NCBI RefSeq assembly: GCF_004138495.1
Contig: NZ_ML142851.1
Span: forward strand, 339,045-355,542
Direction of reading: 5' to 3'
DNA length: 16,498 bases
Source: Phytoactinopolyspora endophytica
GTDB lineage: Bacteria > Actinomycetota > Actinomycetes > Jiangellales > Jiangellaceae
In this document: positions 12,338 through 16,498 of the stretch, piece after piece
Layout: each line of letters begins with the position of its first letter
How positions within the stretch are numbered: position 1 is the first letter of the stretch
Position numbers and translations under genes: made by a program
Notes under the pieces: model-generated
What the model was told of the DNA's origin: nothing
The model's database searches: none
Seen by the model: only the letters and a program-made list of their open reading frames with translations

Positions 12338-13084
12338 TCAGCCGGCTCCGCCGCGGAGGCGAGACTGGGCGCGGGTGGCCGCACGTAACAGCTCGGGGGC
12401 GAAAGCCTCCACCTCCGACCGCGTGCTCATCTTGTAGCGAGGTAGCGCAAGGGTGAGGGCGCCGATGGCGTCGCCGCTGGCCAGTACGACCGGAGCGGCG
12501 ATGGCGCCGATGGCCGGATCGCTCTGACCGATCGCATGCGCCCACCCCCGCCGACGCACCAGCCCCATCTCCTTCTCGAACTCCTCCCACGTCCGTGTGG
12601 TGCCGTCTGCCAACGGCGGCAGCGTCGGACCGAGGCGGCGGCGACGCTTCTCCGGCGTCTCCGTGGCCAGGATCGCCTTCCCGCCCGCGACTCGGTGGGC
12701 CGGGAAGACCCGGCCGACGCGGCTGGCCACCACATCGCTGTCGCCGATCAGACCGTTGACAATGCGTGCGTTCCGGCCTTCGAGGATCATCACTCCGACG
12801 CTCGCTCCGGTCTCATCGCGCAAGTCGTGCAACACCGGGTCGACGGCGTCGCGCAGGGACAACGCCCGCGACGCCAGCAGCGAGATCTCGTGCAGGGCCG
12901 GTCCCCGGACGTACGGGCCGCCACGATCGTCCTGCCGTACGAAGCCCACCTGCCGACAGTTGGCCAGTACGCGGTGCGCCGTCGACGGTGCCACTTCGAG
13001 GGCCAGCGCCAGTTCGGTCACCGTGATCTGACCACGTTCCGCGATCAGCAGGACCGCACGGAGCGCCATCTCAGCGGATGTCAT
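12338..13084 (-). CDS. IclR family transcriptional regulator
   Basis: A 248-residue protein with an N-terminal winged helix-turn-helix at about residues 5-65 (ITVTELALALEVAPSTAHRVLANCR, then GFVRQDD) and the IclR effector-binding domain after it (VGVMILEGRNARIVNGL, FPAHRVAGGKAILA, ETPEKRRRRL, RGWAHAIGQSDPAIGAIAAPV, ALTLALP). IclR proteins usually sense an aromatic or small organic acid and repress or activate an adjacent catabolic operon. It diverges from the MBL-dioxygenase-NTF2 gene set with 119 bp between starts, so it most likely controls that set. No strong ribosome site precedes ATG 13084; a second ATG five codons in (13069) is possible. Confidence 0.9.
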   Translation of the reverse strand: MTSAEMALRAVLLIAERGQITVTELALALEVAPSTAHRVLANCRQVGFVRQDDRGGPYVRGPALHEISLLASRALSLRDAVDPVLHDLRDETGASVGVMILEGRNARIVNGLIGDSDVVASRVGRVFPAHRVAGGKAILATETPEKRRRRLGPTLPPLADGTTRTWEEFEKEMGLVRRRGWAHAIGQSDPAIGAIAAPVVLASGDAIGALTLALPRYKMSTRSEVEAFAPELLRAATRAQSRLRGGAG

Positions 13085-13203
13085 GTCCGAGTCGCCTGGC
13101 TTGTCGGTCTTTCCACATAGCCGAAAGGTTAACGCCGATCGTTGTCAGGCCCGCCGCTGTCCTTTTCACTCCTTACCACCTTCAACGGCGAGGAGTGAGT
13201 GTC
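13085..13203. promoter_or_regulatory. Divergent control region of the IclR cluster
   Basis: This 119-bp region must hold both promoters. CTTTC at 13109-13113 and GAAAG at 13123-13127 form a short imperfect dyad, reminiscent of IclR-family sites (GGAAA/TTTCC-type half sites), 25-43 bp from the iclR start. GAGGAG at 13190-13195 is the ribosome site of the downstream gene. No convincing -35/-10 pair can be chosen. Confidence 0.35.
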
Positions 13204-14394
13204 GTGTGTGACGTTCTCGGCCAAGCTACAGCGCCGTGCGTGACCCGGAGGTCACTGCTGGCAGGCACAGCCGGTGGGGCGGCATTGACCACTGCAGGCA
13301 GCTCGATCCAGGCATTCGCTTCCGAACCGAGCAGGGCACCCGCGACCACGAAGGACTACCGGACGAAGGTGGTGCTGCTGGGCACGCTGGGCGGGCCGGG
13401 CTGGCTCGACGACCCGGTCCGCGCCGGCATCGCCTCCGCGCTGGTCGTGGGCGACCGCTATTACCTGGTCGACGCCGGTGAAGGGGCCGGCCGGCAGATC
13501 CGCGCATCCGGCATCGGGACCGCCGGCGTCGGTGTCGGCCCACTCGATCGGCTTGGCGGCATCTTCCTCACTCACCTGCACTCCGATCACATCGTCGACC
13601 TCAACAACCTGCTCATGTTCGGGCTGTTCGGCGGCCTGGAGCACACTGAGCGCAAGGTCACGGTCTGGGGACCTGGGAACCGGGGCGAGCTTCCGCCGTT
13701 GTTCGGCGAACCACCCGAGCCGCCCGTCGTCGCTCCGGACAATCCCACTCCGGGGACGCGGGAGATGGTGAATCTTCTGGTCAGCGCCTTTGCGACCGAC
13801 TACAACGACCGGTCGTTCGACAATCGCAAGCCAGTTCCGGGGGAACTCTTCGAGGGGCGCGATGTGCCGATCGCGGATGACCTCCTGGACGACCCGAACG
13901 ACGAGCCTCATCCCCGGATGAGCCCGGTGATCTTCCACGAGGACGACCGGGTCCGTGTCTCGGCGACGCTGGTCCAGCATGCGCCGGTATTTCCGGCGCT
14001 CGCGTATCGGTTCGACACCGACGACGGGGCGGTGGTCTTCTCCGGCGACACCGGCCCGTCGGAGAACCTGGACGAGCTGGCCGAAGGGGCTGACGTCCTG
14101 GTCCATGAGGTCATCTCCCGGGAATGGGTGGAAAGCCTGTACCCGCCGCCGCGCAGCGAAGCCGAAGAGGGCATCGTCAACCACCACCTCAACGCTCACA
14201 CCTCGGACGAAGAGGTGGGTGAGATTGCTGAGCGCGCCGGTGCCGGCACCCTCGTGCTGACCCACTTCGTACCGGGCAGCTGGCCGGAGCACCGGTGGCG
14301 CCGTGCCGTCAACGGATTCTCGGGCCGTCTCGTCGTCGGGCGTGACCTCGACGAGGTCGGCGTCGGAGCCCGGTCCAAGACGTCCGCGACATAA
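13204..14394 (+). CDS. Tat-exported metallo-beta-lactamase-fold hydrolase
   Basis: A 396-residue protein. The GTG start at 13204 has GAGGAG 8 nt upstream and puts a twin-arginine signal at the N-terminus: TRRSLLAG at residues 14-21, a hydrophobic stretch to about 38 and an AFA-S cleavage site near 39/40. The mature part has the HLHSDH metal motif (His124, His126, Asp128, His129), a later QHAPVFPALAYRFD block, the bridging Asp in VVFSGDTG and a C-terminal LVLTHF. This arrangement resembles RNase Z/arylsulfatase-like MBL proteins, likely with two zinc ions, exported folded. Substrate is unknown; an ester, sulfate ester or lactone of an aromatic is plausible given the dioxygenase 29 bp downstream. 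An upstream extension of the frame to 13078 overlaps iclR and is not favoured. Confidence 0.87.
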   Translation: MCDVLGQATAPCVTRRSLLAGTAGGAALTTAGSSIQAFASEPSRAPATTKDYRTKVVLLGTLGGPGWLDDPVRAGIASALVVGDRYYLVDAGEGAGRQIRASGIGTAGVGVGPLDRLGGIFLTHLHSDHIVDLNNLLMFGLFGGLEHTERKVTVWGPGNRGELPPLFGEPPEPPVVAPDNPTPGTREMVNLLVSAFATDYNDRSFDNRKPVPGELFEGRDVPIADDLLDDPNDEPHPRMSPVIFHEDDRVRVSATLVQHAPVFPALAYRFDTDDGAVVFSGDTGPSENLDELAEGADVLVHEVISREWVESLYPPPRSEAEEGIVNHHLNAHTSDEEVGEIAERAGAGTLVLTHFVPGSWPEHRWRRAVNGFSGRLVVGRDLDEVGVGARSKTSAT

Positions 14395-14412
14395 GGCGTC
14401 CGCAACGCAAGG
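14381..14412 (+). repeat. 16-bp imperfect tandem duplication at the MBL/dioxygenase junction
   Basis: CGTCCGCGACATAAGG at 14381-14396 is followed directly by CGTCCGCAACGCAAGG at 14397-14412, 13 of 16 positions equal. The first copy carries the MBL stop (TAA at 14392-14394) and the second supplies the start of the AAGGAG ribosome site of the dioxygenase gene. Confidence 0.6.
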
Positions 14413-14423
14413 AGTGAGTGCAC

Positions 14424-15869
14424 ATGGTCCGATTTCCCGCTTTGGCCGACCCGTTCGACGCGCCGATGCGCGTTGAGGCCGACATCCGAGGCGTGCAGGT
14501 GACCCAGGGTGAGATTCCCGAGCAGCTCTCTGGGACGTACTACAAGTGCGTGGTGGACCGGCAATGGCCGTCGTTCATCGAGAACGACCTCGAACTGTTC
14601 AACAGCGACGGGATGGTGATCTCGTTCCGGTTCGACCGGGGGCGCGTCGACTTCAAGAGCCGCTACGTACGGACGCCGCGCTTTCAGGCCGAGGAGATCG
14701 CCGGTCGCGCGCTGTTCGGGGCGTACCGGAACCCGTACACGGACAACCCGACCGTCGAAGGCCTCAGCCGAGGGCTGGCGAACACCAACGTCTTCTACCA
14801 CGGAGGACGGCTGTACGTCGCCAAAGAAGACTCCGCGCCACTCATCCTGGATCCGGTGACGCTCGAGACCCTCGGAGAATTCGACTTCGAGGGATCACTG
14901 ACCTCGCAGACATCCACTGCGCACCCGAAGTTCGACCCACGGACCGGCGAGATGGTCTTCTTCGGTTACGCGGCCAAGGGCGATACGACCCCCGACATCG
15001 TCTACTACGAGGCGGATGCGGCCGGGCGCCTGGTCCACGAGACCTGGTTCCAGGCTCCGTACTCGAGCATGGTCCATGACTTCGTCGTGACGCAGAACTT
15101 CGTCGTCTTCCCGATCATCCCGCTCAAGAGCGACCTGCAGTGGCTCAAGAACGGCGAGTCGCATTTCAAGTGGGATCCGAACGAGGACGTGTACCTCGGC
15201 GTGCTGCCACGCAGGGGCTCCGCCGCCGACGTCCGCTGGTACAAGGGGAGCAACCGGTTCGCCAGCCACATGATGGGCGGGTACGACGACGGCCGGTTCA
15301 TCCACATCGACACGCCGGTCAGCGCCACCAACTACTTCCCGTGGTTCCCGGATCTGTGCGGCGCGTCCTACGACCCGGAGCGGGCCAAGGGTTACCTCTC
15401 CCGCTGGACGGTCGACACGCACGACCCCAGCATGACGTTCACCCAGAAGCAGCTGAGCCAGCTCCCCGGCGAGTTCCCCAGGATGGATGACCGACAGGAG
15501 ACCCTCCCGTATACCTGGGGCGTCATGGGACTGACCGACGTCCCAGGCCGTACCGCGCCCGGCGGCGGATTCCGATGGGTGAGCGCCATCGAGCTCGACA
15601 CCGGAAAGCAGCGGATCTACTACCCGGGCGACCACGCCACCGTCGGGGAGCCGCTGTTCGTGCCCGCCAAGCCGGACTCCCCGCCGGGCGTCGGCTACGT
15701 CTTCGTGGTGGTCGCCCGGCGAGACCGGATGCACAGTGACCTGGTCATCCTCGACGCGCAGAAGCTGGACGAACCACCTGTCTGCACGCTCTCTCTTCCG
15801 ATGCGTATCCGGATGGGACTGCACGGCAACTGGGTGAGCAGCGAGGAGCTCGCCCACCGCACCGCCTGA
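14424..15869 (+). CDS. Carotenoid oxygenase family dioxygenase, lignostilbene/isoeugenol-cleaving type
   Basis: A 481-residue protein from ATG 14424 (AAGGAG 9 nt upstream; the GTG at 14418 is too close to it). The four iron-binding histidines of carotenoid cleavage oxygenases can be placed: His167 (STAHPKFD), His218 (MVHDFVVT), His282 (ASHMMGG) and His467 (LHGNWV). Sequence blocks YRNPYTDNPTVEGL, SQTSTAHPK, GYAAKGDTTPDIVYY and LGVLPRRG closely recall bacterial isoeugenol monooxygenase and lignostilbene dioxygenases. Tyr101, Lys134 and Phe59 fall at the numbers remembered for the 4-hydroxyl-binding pocket of the resveratrol-cleaving NOV1. Predicted reaction: oxygen-dependent cleavage of the double bond of a 4-hydroxy-stilbene or phenylpropene, giving aromatic aldehydes such as vanillin or 4-hydroxybenzaldehyde. 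Probably cytosolic; a carotenoid substrate is less likely. Confidence 0.9.
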   Translation: MVRFPALADPFDAPMRVEADIRGVQVTQGEIPEQLSGTYYKCVVDRQWPSFIENDLELFNSDGMVISFRFDRGRVDFKSRYVRTPRFQAEEIAGRALFGAYRNPYTDNPTVEGLSRGLANTNVFYHGGRLYVAKEDSAPLILDPVTLETLGEFDFEGSLTSQTSTAHPKFDPRTGEMVFFGYAAKGDTTPDIVYYEADAAGRLVHETWFQAPYSSMVHDFVVTQNFVVFPIIPLKSDLQWLKNGESHFKWDPNEDVYLGVLPRRGSAADVRWYKGSNRFASHMMGGYDDGRFIHIDTPVSATNYFPWFPDLCGASYDPERAKGYLSRWTVDTHDPSMTFTQKQLSQLPGEFPRMDDRQETLPYTWGVMGLTDVPGRTAPGGGFRWVSAIELDTGKQRIYYPGDHATVGEPLFVPAKPDSPPGVGYVFVVVARRDRMHSDLVILDAQKLDEPPVCTLSLPMRIRMGLHGNWVSSEELAHRTA

Positions 15870-15902
15870 TCCACCCTGAACCGCTTGTCAAGGAGGAACG
15901 CC

Positions 15903-16498
15903 ATGACCGAGACATCCGACTCCGACCTGCGGGAGACCGTGGCGGCGCTGGCACACCGGGTCGCCTTGCTCGAAGCGCAGCAGGAGATCCGCCGGCTGCA
16001 CCACGCGTACAGCTACTACCTCGACAAGTGTCACTACTCCGAAGTTGCGGCGCTGTTCAGCGACGACGGCGAGGTCTACTTCTGCGGGGGCCTGTACAAG
16101 GGCAGGGCGGGCATCGACCGGCTCTACGTTCAGCGGTTCGGAGGCCGGTTCGTGCAGGGGCACGACGGGCCGGTCTTCGGGTTCCTCCTGGACCACCCGC
16201 AGTTCCAGGACATCGTCACCGTCTCCGACGACCTCACCACGGCGCAGGGCCGTTTCCGGTGCGTGATGCAGGCCGGGCTGCACGAATCGGCCAAGGAGAC
16301 CTTCCCCGGCCAGGTCTCCTTCGACCAGTGGTGGGAAGGCGGGCTCTACGAGAACCGCTACGTCAACGAGGACGGAATCTGGAAGATCCAGCGGCTGGAG
16401 TACCGGCCGTTCTGGCACGGCGAATTCGACAAGGGCTGGGCCAGGACGTCGCCCATGACCGGGGTCATCCCCACCGTGACCTATCCGGAGGACCCGCT
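15903..16498 (+). CDS. NTF2/SnoaL-like protein, C-terminus cut by the window edge
   Basis: The first 198 residues are present. After a helical lead (LRETVAALAHRVALLEAQQ, residues 9-27), the sequence EIRRLHHAYSYYLDKCHYSE then VAALFSDDGEVYF is the standard opening of the SnoaL-like/NTF2-like fold, followed by GLYKGRAGIDRLY, a strand TAQGRFRCVMQAGL, and WWEGGLYENRYVNEDGIWKIQRLEY near residues 139-163. The fold forms a small conical pocket used by ketosteroid isomerases, dehydratases, cyclases and ring-hydroxylating dioxygenase small subunits. AGGAGG lies 6 nt before the ATG, and the gene follows the dioxygenase stop by 33 bp, so it belongs to the same operon. A role in isomerising, hydrating or binding a product or substrate of the cluster is likely but not defined. 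Confidence 0.85.
   Translation, partial: MTETSDSDLRETVAALAHRVALLEAQQEIRRLHHAYSYYLDKCHYSEVAALFSDDGEVYFCGGLYKGRAGIDRLYVQRFGGRFVQGHDGPVFGFLLDHPQFQDIVTVSDDLTTAQGRFRCVMQAGLHESAKETFPGQVSFDQWWEGGLYENRYVNEDGIWKIQRLEYRPFWHGEFDKGWARTSPMTGVIPTVTYPEDP

Noticed and set aside
13078..13203. Upstream extension of the MBL frame starting inside iclR
   Set aside because: It would bury the Tat signal 50 residues in and lacks a ribosome site; GTG 13204 has GAGGAG at 8 nt.

Overview
The window is high-GC DNA with GTG starts, purine-rich ribosome binding sites, apparently leaderless genes and families typical of actinobacteria (LmeA-like lipid-binding protein, PucR, LacI and IclR regulators, a Tat-exported hydrolase). 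It looks like a chromosomal stretch of a soil or plant-associated actinomycete with an accessory, catabolic character. No rRNA, tRNA, CRISPR array, intact insertion sequence or replication origin is visible. Genus cannot be fixed from the sequence alone.

Layout. 1-310 (minus): start of a gene running off the left edge. 669-1355 (plus): LmeA/DUF2993-like membrane-anchored protein. 1413-3023 (plus): PucR-type regulator, convergent with a LacI-type repressor at 3043-4119 (minus); a perfect 16-bp stem brackets the stop codon of pucR and takes in that of lacI. A divergent promoter with two overlapping LacI-type operator boxes then drives a three-gene operon: asparaginase-family amidohydrolase (4238-5227), a CE4-fold hydrolase of the HP0310/cyclic imidase type (5362-6246) and an NCS1 nucleobase/ureide-type permease (6276-7784). 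I read this as an uptake and hydrolysis route for a cyclic imide, ureide or related nitrogen compound: the permease imports it, the imidase opens the ring and the amidase removes the amide nitrogen. This is inference from families and synteny.

7802-9073 (minus) is an AAA ATPase of the DUF4143 type with complete Walker motifs and a C-terminal PD-(D/E)xK-like signature. Four dyad-symmetric boxes spaced 22-23 bp and a hairpin touching the start codon lie upstream. 9336-11190 (minus) holds a DUF1989 (urea carboxylase-associated) protein followed by an Old Yellow Enzyme family reductase. 11191-12337 is a lower-GC, decaying accessory patch: an intact small antitoxin-like gene, a nucleotidyltransferase (AbiEii-like) toxin gene whose catalytic N-terminal part has been deleted, and an AT-rich inverted repeat.

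12338-16498 is a second catabolic cluster: an IclR regulator (minus) diverges from a Tat-exported metallo-beta-lactamase-fold hydrolase, a carotenoid-oxygenase-family dioxygenase with the residues expected of lignostilbene/isoeugenol cleaving enzymes, and an NTF2/SnoaL-like protein cut by the right edge. Together they suggest oxidative side-chain cleavage of a hydroxylated stilbene or phenylpropene. The imide-like operon and this IclR cluster are the best candidates for a little-described system.
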